Source: Pseudomonadota bacterium (GTDB lineage: Bacteria; Desulfobacterota; Desulfarculia; Desulfarculales; Desulfarculaceae). From it: a stretch of 64,000 nucleotides of DNA. A program made the translations under genes and the position numbers. Below the pieces are notes generated by a model. It had not been told where the DNA came from. It was given only the letters and a program-made list of their open reading frames with translations, and did no database searches. Location: positions 1 to 64,000 of the forward strand of contig JAHIQI010000018.1 of assembly GCA_018902755.1 (NCBI GenBank), written 5' to 3'. Position 1 is the first letter of the stretch. Every line of letters begins with the position of its first letter. Below, one piece after another: positions 16,439 to 23,785 of this stretch.

Positions 16439-17281
16439 CTAGAAGTAATAGGACAGGGACAAGGTGCCGGCGGTGCGGGCCACGAAGGTGGCTTGCAAAT
16501 CCATGGTGAAGTGGGGGCTGATGGGAATGAAGGCCCCGAGCATGGGCATGTAGGGGTCCTTGTCCTTGAGGGTGAAGTCGGCCCTTTCCCAGGTGTTGTC
16601 ATTGTAGGCCCACTTGAGGTCGTAGCTTGTTTCGCTGTAGGTGTAGGCGATGCCGATATAGGGCGTGAACCAGGGGAAGGTCACATAGAATATGGCCGAA
16701 ACGTCCACCTGCCAGTAGTCCACCGACCCCTCGTCCGAAGCCATCCAGGGAGACGAGGAGCCCGAGTCGTAGGAGAGCTCGCGGTCATCGTAGCGCAGGT
16801 ACTCGATGCCCAGGACCAACCCGCCGTCGTTGTCCCCGTACTCTATGACCTTGCCTTCCAGGCCCAGGGCCCACACGAAGTTGGTCTTGAGCTTCTCGGT
16901 GTCCGAGCCCGAGCCGCCGCCCTGGTACAGGCGGTTGCTCTCCAGCTTGCCGCCGGTGACCACGCCCAACTTGGCGTAGACGTTGAAGCGGTCCATGATC
17001 CCGTAGGCGAACTTCATCATGTAGTACTGGTCGTTCTTGATCTTGAAGTCCCAGGTGGGCTCGTGAAGGGTGAGGTGCTCGCCCATGCTGTTGCGGTAGT
17101 TGTAGGAGTCCTGGCGCTTGAACTCTTGCTGGGCCATCCAGGTGGCGTTGAAGGACATGGCGAACTGCCCCTTGCGCACCATCTGAGGCGAGGCTTGTAT
17201 TATCCCGGCGGCGGCTGGTTGGCTGGCAAGGGCCAAGGCGCAAAAGAGCGCCATGGCCAAGAAGGCCTGAAGATAGCGCAT
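16439..17281 (-). CDS. Outer-membrane beta-barrel protein, function unknown
   Basis: 280 residues with a signal peptide (MRYLQAFLAMALFCALALAS, cleavage after PAAA). Alternating amphipathic strands rich in Tyr, Trp and Phe run to a C-terminal LSLSYYF, the terminal-Phe signal for BAM insertion. About ten to twelve strands are likely. ATG at 17281 is preceded by GGGAGAAATA; the upstream ATG in frame lies within that ribosome site. The protein has no specific name I can support; porin or adhesin-type roles are possible. Confidence 0.65.
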   Translation of the reverse strand: MRYLQAFLAMALFCALALASQPAAAGIIQASPQMVRKGQFAMSFNATWMAQQEFKRQDSYNYRNSMGEHLTLHEPTWDFKIKNDQYYMMKFAYGIMDRFNVYAKLGVVTGGKLESNRLYQGGGSGSDTEKLKTNFVWALGLEGKVIEYGDNDGGLVLGIEYLRYDDRELSYDSGSSSPWMASDEGSVDYWQVDVSAIFYVTFPWFTPYIGIAYTYSETSYDLKWAYNDNTWERADFTLKDKDPYMPMLGAFIPISPHFTMDLQATFVARTAGTLSLSYYF

Positions 17282-17443
17282 TATTTCTCCCATCACAGAT
17301 CGAAGCAGTGCGTTCGTTCTAATAAAATCCAGCGTGAAACGGAATACGGGCAGTAGTATGGGCAGGGAGTCTTTGGGGGGAAGCGCTGATATCCCCCAGG
17401 TATCTTCGGAAGGTTATTATGCACATCCAGCCGGAAAAATCAC

Positions 17444-17471
17444 GGCTTTTCGTATCGATTTACGAAAAGCC
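17444..17471. promoter_or_regulatory. Perfect 28-base palindrome with 11-base arms
   Basis: Arms GGCTTTTCGTA and TACGAAAAGCC flank TCGATT. It lies between the terminator of the TRAP operon and the promoter side of the outer-membrane protein gene. It could be an operator for that gene or a secondary termination hairpin; there is no T-run on either side. Confidence 0.5.
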
Positions 17472-17491
17472 CAGCAATTATGCATAGAAAA

Positions 17492-17517
17492 CCGGAGGCC
17501 CCTTGCGGGGCCCCCGG
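17492..17517 (-). terminator. Rho-independent terminator of the TRAP operon
   Basis: On the minus strand CCGGGGGCCCC-GCAA-GGGGCCTCCGG forms a strong stem with a GNRA-type loop, followed by TTTTC. It lies 25 bases past the dctP stop. Confidence 0.8.
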
Positions 17518-17541
17518 CGACTTTCGAGGTCGTGAGAGGTT

Positions 17542-18645
17542 TTAGCCCTTGAGGCTGAACTTCTCGGCGATGACGTCGTAGTAGGCCTTCTCGGAGACCT
17601 CGCCCCAGACGCCCACCTGCTTTTGGAATTTCTTGAAGGCGGCGTGCACCTTGCCCGCCTGCTTGTTCTTGGCCGCGATCTCGTCCAAGGTCTCGTAGGC
17701 CAGCTTCCTGAGCTGGGCCATAACCTCGGCCGGGAACTGCACCAGGTTCACGTGATGCTTGGTGATCAGCTTCTCCAGGGCCGCGCCGTTGTCGGCGTTG
17801 AAGCCGGCCAGCATCCAGTTGTAGGTCTCGGCGCAGGCCATGTCCAGCATGGTCTGGTATTCCTTGGGCAGCGCGTCAAAGGCCTTCTTGTTGAAGAAGT
17901 TCTCCAGCACGGTTCCCGGCTCGTGCCAGCCGGGGTAGTAGTAGTACTTGGCCACTTTGTAGAAGCCCATGATGTAGTCGTGCAGGGGCCCCACCCACTC
18001 GGTCGCGTCGATGACGCCGCGCTCCAGGTTGGTGAAGATCTCGCCGCCCGGGGTCAGCACCACGGTGCCGCCGGCCTTGGCCAGCACCTTGCCGCCCAGG
18101 CCGGGGATGCGCATCTTCAGGCCCTTGAAGTCATCGATGGAGTTGATCTTCTTGTTGAACCAACCGCCCATCTGCACGCCGGTGTTGCCCGCCGGGCGGG
18201 GCACCAGGTTGAAGGGCGCGTAGGTCTCTTCCCACAGCTTCAGGCCGTCGCCGCCCCAGAACCAGGCGGCCATGCCCACCGCGTTGAGGCCGAAGGGCAC
18301 CGCCGAGAACCACTGGGCCGCCGGGGTCTTGCCCGCCCAGTAGTACGCCGCGCCGCTGCCGGCCTGCACCGTGCCGTTGCTCACCGCTTCGAAGGAGCCG
18401 AAGGCGGGCACCAGCTCACCGGCCGCGTAGACCTTGATCTCGAACTGGCCGCCGGACATCTCCTTGACTCGTTGGGCCAGCCTCACCGCGCCGGTCTGCA
18501 GATAAGGCAGCTTTGGCGGCCAGGTGGTGACCATTTTCCACTTGATCTTTTTCTTGGCCAACACCGCCGGGGCCGAAATCGCGGTAGCCGCAGCGGCAGC
18601 CGCGGCGCCCGCGCCGGCCTTTTTCAAGAAGTCGCGTCTTTTCAT
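17542..18645 (-). CDS. dctP: TRAP transporter substrate-binding protein, DctP family
   Basis: 367 residues. A twin-arginine start (MKRRDFLKKAG) with a long alanine-rich hydrophobic core and cleavage near VLA-K indicates Tat export. The mature protein follows the DctP fold: ALNAVGMAAWFWGGDGLKLW, GLKMRIPGLGGKVLAKAGG and the RGVIDATEWVGP segment that holds the substrate contact region. These features resemble binding proteins for 2-oxo or other carboxylic acids. ATG at 18645 follows GGAGGAG. It is last in dctQ-dctM-dctP order, with a 165-base gap after dctM that holds an AT-rich hairpin. Confidence 0.9.
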   Translation of the reverse strand: MKRRDFLKKAGAGAAAAAAATAISAPAVLAKKKIKWKMVTTWPPKLPYLQTGAVRLAQRVKEMSGGQFEIKVYAAGELVPAFGSFEAVSNGTVQAGSGAAYYWAGKTPAAQWFSAVPFGLNAVGMAAWFWGGDGLKLWEETYAPFNLVPRPAGNTGVQMGGWFNKKINSIDDFKGLKMRIPGLGGKVLAKAGGTVVLTPGGEIFTNLERGVIDATEWVGPLHDYIMGFYKVAKYYYYPGWHEPGTVLENFFNKKAFDALPKEYQTMLDMACAETYNWMLAGFNADNGAALEKLITKHHVNLVQFPAEVMAQLRKLAYETLDEIAAKNKQAGKVHAAFKKFQKQVGVWGEVSEKAYYDVIAEKFSLKG

Positions 18646-18749
18646 TCGCTCTCCTCCTGCGAGTTTTAAATAGACACCTTGCCGCGCGGGGACGCGGCTC
18701 ATCCGCCTAATCGGGGATCGGCCTATGCCCCAGAGCCTCACCCCAAAAA

Positions 18750-18773
18750 TTGTATTCATAATGTGTAATACAA
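18750..18773. promoter_or_regulatory. AT-rich palindrome between dctM and dctP
   Basis: Arms TTGTATT and AATACAA flank ten bases. On the minus strand the stem is followed by TTTTT, so it may attenuate read-through from dctM to dctP. It could equally be an operator for a dctP promoter. Confidence 0.45.
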
Positions 18774-18810
18774 AAAACCCGCCGGGCACAACCCCGGATT
18801 GCCTCCCAGC

Positions 18811-20148
18811 CTAGTTGCTGTAGACGACCCTGGGCAGCCAGGTGGACAACTCTTGCCAGTAGGCCACGATGAACAGGCCCAACAGCTGCAAGGCCACGAA
18901 GGGGATGATGCCCCGGTATATGTGGCCGGTTTTCACCTCCGGCGGCGTCACCCCTTTCAAATAGAACAGGGAAAAGCCGAAGGGAGGCGTCATGAAGGAG
19001 GTTTGCAGGTTGACCGCCAACAGCACGCATATCCACAGGGGGTCGAAGTGGAATTCCTCTATGAGGATTGGCACCAGCACCGGCACGTGGATGAAGGTGA
19101 TCTCGATGAAGTCCAGCACGAAGCCCACCAGGAATATCACCGCCATGACGATGACCAGAACCATCAGGGGGCTGTAAAGGTGGGCCATGTGGGTCAGGAA
19201 ATTGCGAACCAGGTCGTCGCCGTTGAGTTCGCGGAAGGTGAGGCCGAAGGCCGCCGCGCCCACCAGGATGATGAACACCATGCAGGTGAGCTTGGTGGTG
19301 GCCTGCATCACCTCCCGCAGCATGGTGAGATTGAATCTCTTGTTCCAGACGGCCAAAAGCACCGAGCCCACGCTGCCCACCGCCGCCGCCTCGGTGGGTG
19401 AGGCCACTCCGGCGAAGATGGAGCCCAGCACCGCCACGATGAGGAACAAGGGCGGGAAAAGGGCCCGAGCCACCCGCAGATAGAACTGGGTCCGGCTCAG
19501 AGCGTCCAATTCTTCATCCCGGGGGATGGGCGGGGCAATGTCCTTTCGGAGCATGGTCACGATGATGATGTAAATGACGTAAAGGGCCACCAGGATGAGG
19601 CCGGGGAAGATGGCGGCCATGAACAGGTCGCCCACCGGCACCTGCACGATGGTGCCCAATAGCACCAGCACGATGGACGGCGGGATGATCTGGCCCAGGG
19701 TGCCCGAGGCGGCCACCGTGCCGCAGGCCAGCTCTTTCTGATAGTTGCGCCGGAGCATGGTGGGCACGGCCAACAGGCCCATGGTCACCACCGTGGCCCC
19801 CACGATGCCGGTGGAAGCCCCCAGCAGGGCGCCCACCACCACCACGGAGATGGCCAGGCCGCCGCGCATGCGCCCGAACAGGCGGCCCATGGTGTCCAAG
19901 AGCTCTTCGGCAAGGCCTGAGCGCTCCAGGGTGACCCCCATAAAAATGAATAGGGGCACCGCGATCAAGACTACGTTATTGATGACCCCCCAGATGCGCA
20001 TTGGCAGCAGGTTGAAAAAGTCGAAGCCCGATCCGATGAGGCCGAAGCACAGGGCGGTGCCCATGAGAGTGAAGGTGACCGGGAAGCCCGCCATCAACCA
20101 GATGGTCAGGGCCAGGAACATCCATCCCGCCAGATACTCTTCAAACAT
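18811..20148 (-). CDS. dctM: TRAP transporter large permease, DctM family
   Basis: 445 residues with about twelve predicted spans. This is the ion-coupled transport subunit of a tripartite ATP-independent periplasmic transporter. Visible family motifs include FIFMGVTLERSGLAEEL, GASTGIVGATVVTMGLLAVP and GTLGQIIPPSIVLVLLG. The start overlaps the dctQ stop (ATGA), so the subunits are translationally coupled. Confidence 0.93.
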   Translation of the reverse strand: MFEEYLAGWMFLALTIWLMAGFPVTFTLMGTALCFGLIGSGFDFFNLLPMRIWGVINNVVLIAVPLFIFMGVTLERSGLAEELLDTMGRLFGRMRGGLAISVVVVGALLGASTGIVGATVVTMGLLAVPTMLRRNYQKELACGTVAASGTLGQIIPPSIVLVLLGTIVQVPVGDLFMAAIFPGLILVALYVIYIIIVTMLRKDIAPPIPRDEELDALSRTQFYLRVARALFPPLFLIVAVLGSIFAGVASPTEAAAVGSVGSVLLAVWNKRFNLTMLREVMQATTKLTCMVFIILVGAAAFGLTFRELNGDDLVRNFLTHMAHLYSPLMVLVIVMAVIFLVGFVLDFIEITFIHVPVLVPILIEEFHFDPLWICVLLAVNLQTSFMTPPFGFSLFYLKGVTPPEVKTGHIYRGIIPFVALQLLGLFIVAYWQELSTWLPRVVYSN

Positions 20149-20678
20149 CAGGCGGCCTCCTGCCTAGACTCTTCACGGCCTATGATGACCAGGAAGCTTT
20201 TGATGAACAGGCTTAGGCCTTGCAGCCACACCAGGATGAAGCCCAGGGGGATCATGCTCTTTAGAATGAAGCGCAGGGGAACGCCGCCGGGGTCCGGCGA
20301 GCCTTCGAAGATGGCAAAGGAGTTTTCCACGAAGCCCAGGGAGGTGAAAACCACCAGGAAGCAACCGGGGAACAGGAAGAAAAGGCAGCCGATGAAGTTG
20401 ATCCAGGCCTGAGCCTTGCTGCCCAGCTTTTGGTAGATTATGTCAACCCGCACATGGCCATCGTGCAGCAGGGTGTAGCCCGCGCCGATCAGGAAGATGA
20501 AGCCGAACAGATGCCACTCCAACTCCTGGGTGAACACGAAGCTTATCTGAAACACGTAGCGCATGACCACATCGGCGAAGACCACCAACACCAGCAGGGC
20601 AGTGATCCAGGAGACGAAGCGGCCCACGTACTCGTTGATCTTGTCGATGCCGTTGGCGAACCTTCTCAGGGCATTCAT
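20148..20678 (-). CDS. dctQ: TRAP transporter small permease, DctQ family
   Basis: 176 residues with four hydrophobic spans; the family motif ELEWHLFGFIFLIGAGYTL is present at about 55-75. DctQ pairs with DctM in the membrane. First gene of the TRAP operon; the 250-base gap upstream is shared with the divergent MltF-like gene and contains GTTAC-TAGTT-GTAAC at 20764-20778. Confidence 0.9.
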   Translation of the reverse strand: MNALRRFANGIDKINEYVGRFVSWITALLVLVVFADVVMRYVFQISFVFTQELEWHLFGFIFLIGAGYTLLHDGHVRVDIIYQKLGSKAQAWINFIGCLFFLFPGCFLVVFTSLGFVENSFAIFEGSPDPGGVPLRFILKSMIPLGFILVWLQGLSLFIKSFLVIIGREESRQEAA

Positions 20679-20931
20679 GCAAAATCTCCGGATGTCTGGC
20701 GATGATTATCCATAAAAATCGCCCGGCTTCCTCGCCTGGGCAGATGACGACTATATTGTAGACGTTACTAGTTGTAACCCATATCAGTGCAGTCAGACAA
20801 GGGCACTTTTGTTCCGTGGTATGAACCGGGCCGCGGTAGCCCGCCTTCCGGCCGGTGGGAGCAACCCTTTGGAGCAAAGGATAAAATTCCTTGGCATGGC
20901 CCCCGGGAAGCTGCATCATCTAGAACAGGTT

Positions 20932-22449
20932 ATGTTCACTCTGGTTGGAGAGAGCGACGTGATAAGCCCTTGGCAAAAAACCCTTATCCGCGGGACCGGG
21001 GTCCTGCTCTGCGTCCTATGCCTACTTATCCCGACCGGTGCGGCCCTGGCCGCGGTGGACGACGTCCCACCGGACAAATTCACAAAAAAAATACGAAAAC
21101 CATGGACCGGCGACCTGCCGGGCATGGTCGAGCGCCGCACCATCCGCGCCCTGGTCACCTACAACAAAACCAACTATTTCCTGGATGGCGCGCGTGAACG
21201 CGGGATCACCTATGAAATCCTGCAGATGTACGAGAAAGCCCTCAACAAGGAGCTGGCCAAGCAGGGCAAGAAGAAAAAGCACCTGCAAGTACACATCCTG
21301 CTAATCCCCGTCGCCAGGGATCAGCTGATTCCCTATCTGGTACAAGGCAAGGGAGACATCGCCGCCGCCAACCTCACCGTCACCAAGAAGCGGCTCAAGC
21401 AGGTGGACTTCTGCGCCCCCTTTTCCGACGAGGTGAACGAGTTGGTGGTCACCGCACCCGGAGCCCCGGCGCTGAAAAGCCTGGAGGACCTCTCCGGCAA
21501 GACGGTCTACGTGCGGCGCTCCAGCAGCTACTTCGAGAGCCTGAGCAAGCTCAACAAAAAGTTCAAGGAAAAGGGACTCAAGCCGGTCAAGGTCGACGAG
21601 GCCGACGAAAACCTGGAGACCGAGGACATCCTGGAGATGGTCAACGCGGGCCTGGTGCCCATAACCGTGGCCGACTCCCACCTGGCCAGCTTCTGGGCCA
21701 AGATTTTCAAAAAAATCACCGTGCACGAAAAACTGGTTCTGCACAAAGCCAGCCGTATCGCCTGGGCGGTGCGCAAGGACAGCCCCAAGCTGGTGAAGTC
21801 CATCGACGCCTTTGTCAAGAAACACAAGCAGGGCACCTTGATGGGCAACATTCTCATCAAGCGGTATCTGGAAGACACCAAGTGGGCCAAGAACGCCCTG
21901 TCCGAGGAGAACATCCAGCGTTTCAACCGAACCACCCAATTTTTCCAGAAATACGCCGACAAGTATGGCTTCGACTGGCTGATGCTCACCGCCCTGGCTT
22001 TCCAGGAGTCGGGCCTGGACAACAGCAAGGTGAGCCACGTGGGCGCGGTGGGGGTGATGCAGATAATGCCCGACACCGCTTCCGGGCCGCCGGTGTCCAT
22101 GCCCAACTACAAGAAGCTCGAAGCCAATATCCACGCGGGCACCAAGTATTTGCGTTGGATCTACGACCAGTATTTCAAGGACGACTCCAAGGTGAGCCAG
22201 CTCAACAAGGTGCTGTTCACCTTCGCCGCCTACAACGCCGGACCGGGCAGGGTGGCCGGCTTGCGCAAGCGGGCGGTCAAGATGGGTTTGGACCCCAATG
22301 TCTGGTTCCAAAACGTGGAGGTGGCCGCGGCTCGGGTCATCGGGCGCGAAACCGTGCAGTACGTTTCCAACATCTACAAATACTACGTGGCCTACCGCCA
22401 GATCCTGGCCCAGCACAAGCAGCGCGAAGAGGCCATCAAGAACAAGTAG
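20932..22449 (+). CDS. MltF-like membrane-bound lytic transglycosylase
   Basis: About 505 residues. A signal/anchor (about 14-38) is followed by a periplasmic solute-binding (SBP_bac_3) domain (about 60-340; LVQGKGDIAAANLTVTKKR, VDFCAPFSDEV) and then a transglycosylase domain (about 350-490). The catalytic glutamate lies in LTALAFQESGLDN, followed by GAVGVMQIMPDTA and FAAYNAGPGRVAGLRK. This is the MltF order; such enzymes cleave peptidoglycan to 1,6-anhydromuropeptides, with the binding domain regulating activity. The start is uncertain; ATG at 20932 gives the best signal sequence, with in-frame alternatives upstream. Convergent with the dehydrogenase gene, stops 3 bases apart. Confidence 0.85.
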   Translation: MFTLVGESDVISPWQKTLIRGTGVLLCVLCLLIPTGAALAAVDDVPPDKFTKKIRKPWTGDLPGMVERRTIRALVTYNKTNYFLDGARERGITYEILQMYEKALNKELAKQGKKKKHLQVHILLIPVARDQLIPYLVQGKGDIAAANLTVTKKRLKQVDFCAPFSDEVNELVVTAPGAPALKSLEDLSGKTVYVRRSSSYFESLSKLNKKFKEKGLKPVKVDEADENLETEDILEMVNAGLVPITVADSHLASFWAKIFKKITVHEKLVLHKASRIAWAVRKDSPKLVKSIDAFVKKHKQGTLMGNILIKRYLEDTKWAKNALSEENIQRFNRTTQFFQKYADKYGFDWLMLTALAFQESGLDNSKVSHVGAVGVMQIMPDTASGPPVSMPNYKKLEANIHAGTKYLRWIYDQYFKDDSKVSQLNKVLFTFAAYNAGPGRVAGLRKRAVKMGLDPNVWFQNVEVAAARVIGRETVQYVSNIYKYYVAYRQILAQHKQREEAIKNK

Positions 22450-22452
22450 GCC

Positions 22453-23436
22453 TCAAGATAAAACTTCCGGGTTGAGGCAGTCCGGCGGGGCCTCGCCGCG
22501 CAGCAGCAAAGCGGCGAGGTTGGTGGCCGCCTTTATGCCCATGGCCATGCGGGTATCCACCGTGGCGCTGCCCACGTGGGGCAGCAGCACCACGTTGCCC
22601 AAGCCCACCAGTCCCGGATGAATCAGGGGCTCGTTTTCAAAGACATCCAGACCGGCCCCGGCCAGGCGGCCGGAAGTGAGCGCCTCCACCAGGGCCTGTT
22701 CATCCACCACCGGTCCCCGGGCGGTGTTGATCAAAAAGGCGCTGGGCTTCATCCTGGCCAGCTCCACCGCGCCCAGCAAGTGGTGGGTCTCCTCGGTGAG
22801 CGGCACGTGCAGGCTCAGGAAGTCGGCCTGGGCCAAGACCTCGTCCAGGCTCAGGCACTTCGCCCCGCACACCGGGTCCACCCCGCCCGCCGGGCACTCG
22901 CCGTGGGGGGCGTAGATCAGCCTCATGCCGAACCCCGCCGCCCGCTTGGCCACGGCCCGGCCCACCCGGCCCAGGCCGATGAGCCCCAGGGTCTTGTGAT
23001 GCACGTCCGCCCCCAGCATGAACTGGGGGTTCCACTCCGGAAACCTGCCGCCGCGGCAGAGGCGGTCGCCCTCGGGCACCCGCCGGGTCACGGCCAACAT
23101 CAGGGCCAGGGCCAGGTCGGCGGTGGTGTCGGTGAGCACGTCCGGCGTGTTGGTGATGGCCACCCCCCGGGCGGTGGCCGCGTGCACGTCGATGTTGTTG
23201 TAGCCCACCGCGTGGTTGGCCACGATCCTCAGCTGGGGACCGGCCGCGTCCAGGGCCTCGCCGTCGATGCGTTCGGTGAGTAGCGGCAGGATGCCCTCCA
23301 TGCCCCGGGCGGCGGCCAGGAACTCCTCCCGAGTCATGACCCGCTCATGGGGGTTCACGCTGAGCGCGAAGTTGTCGTTGAGCATATCCATGACCGCCTG
23401 GGACAGCCGGCGGGTTATGAGCACCTTGGGCTTCAT
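22453..23436 (-). CDS. D-2-hydroxyacid dehydrogenase, glyoxylate/hydroxypyruvate reductase type
   Basis: 327 residues. The NAD-binding motif GLIGLGRVGRAVAKRA and the catalytic triad typical of the family are visible: Arg in NTARGPVVDE, Glu in VFENEP and His in LLPHVGSAT. The closest functional group is glyoxylate reductase/hydroxypyruvate reductase, reducing glyoxylate or hydroxypyruvate with NAD(P)H. It stands alone on the minus strand, so no pathway is implied by context. Confidence 0.85.
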   Translation of the reverse strand: MKPKVLITRRLSQAVMDMLNDNFALSVNPHERVMTREEFLAAARGMEGILPLLTERIDGEALDAAGPQLRIVANHAVGYNNIDVHAATARGVAITNTPDVLTDTTADLALALMLAVTRRVPEGDRLCRGGRFPEWNPQFMLGADVHHKTLGLIGLGRVGRAVAKRAAGFGMRLIYAPHGECPAGGVDPVCGAKCLSLDEVLAQADFLSLHVPLTEETHHLLGAVELARMKPSAFLINTARGPVVDEQALVEALTSGRLAGAGLDVFENEPLIHPGLVGLGNVVLLPHVGSATVDTRMAMGIKAATNLAALLLRGEAPPDCLNPEVLS

Positions 23437-23485
23437 GTTCTTGTCTCCGTCCAGACCACATTTTTCATGAATGACGACCGGCTGC

Positions 23486-23591
23486 GCCAGCCACCGGCAT
23501 ACGGTGTTGCTGGCTGCGCTCGGACCTCGACTTAGCTTAGGCTACGCCTCCGGTCCTCGCTTGCCAGACGCCTTGTCTGCCGGTGGCTGGC
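23486..23591 (-). repeat. Structured intergenic repeat, copy C
   Basis: A 106-base element with perfect 14-base terminal arms GCCAGCCACCGGCA and TGCCGGTGGCTGGC. On the minus strand the core reads GGCAAGCGAGGACCGGAGGC and later GGTCCGAGCG, similar in order to copies A, B and D but more diverged. Confidence 0.55.
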
Positions 23592-23730
23592 TGTGACGGG
23601 CTCTGATACAAACCATATCCTGATAAGGTTAACGCTCTTTTTGTATAAGGCCGCATAAATCAAAATTCACTTTTCGCCATCCAGCCTTTGGGCAATATGC
23701 GGGATCTCGTGTCCAGCCGCCCTTGAGAAA

Positions 23731-23764
23731 TAAAAAAGGGCGGCGGCCCCTGGGGACCGCCGCC
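23731..23764 (-). terminator. Rho-independent terminator of the NuoEF-Hdr operon
   Basis: Minus-strand stem GGCGGCGGTCCCC/GGGGCCGCCGCC (23738-23764) is followed by TTTTTTA. It lies 21 bases past the last gene of the operon. Confidence 0.85.
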
Positions 23765-23785
23765 GTTTGTTGCTTGCTATGGGTT

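Larger units (their letters stand above)
17282..17541. other. Intergenic region with hairpins between the porin and TRAP genes
   Basis: 260 bases. They hold the promoter area of the minus-strand outer-membrane gene, a perfect 11-base-arm palindrome at 17444-17471, two direct copies of ATTATGCA flanking it (about 17417 and 17478), and the TRAP operon terminator. Confidence 0.5.
23437..23785. other. 349-base intergenic region with a repeat and a terminator
   Basis: No gene is supported. It contains copy C of the structured repeat (23486-23591), about 110 bases of AT-richer sequence, and the terminator of the NuoEF-Hdr operon. Confidence 0.6.
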
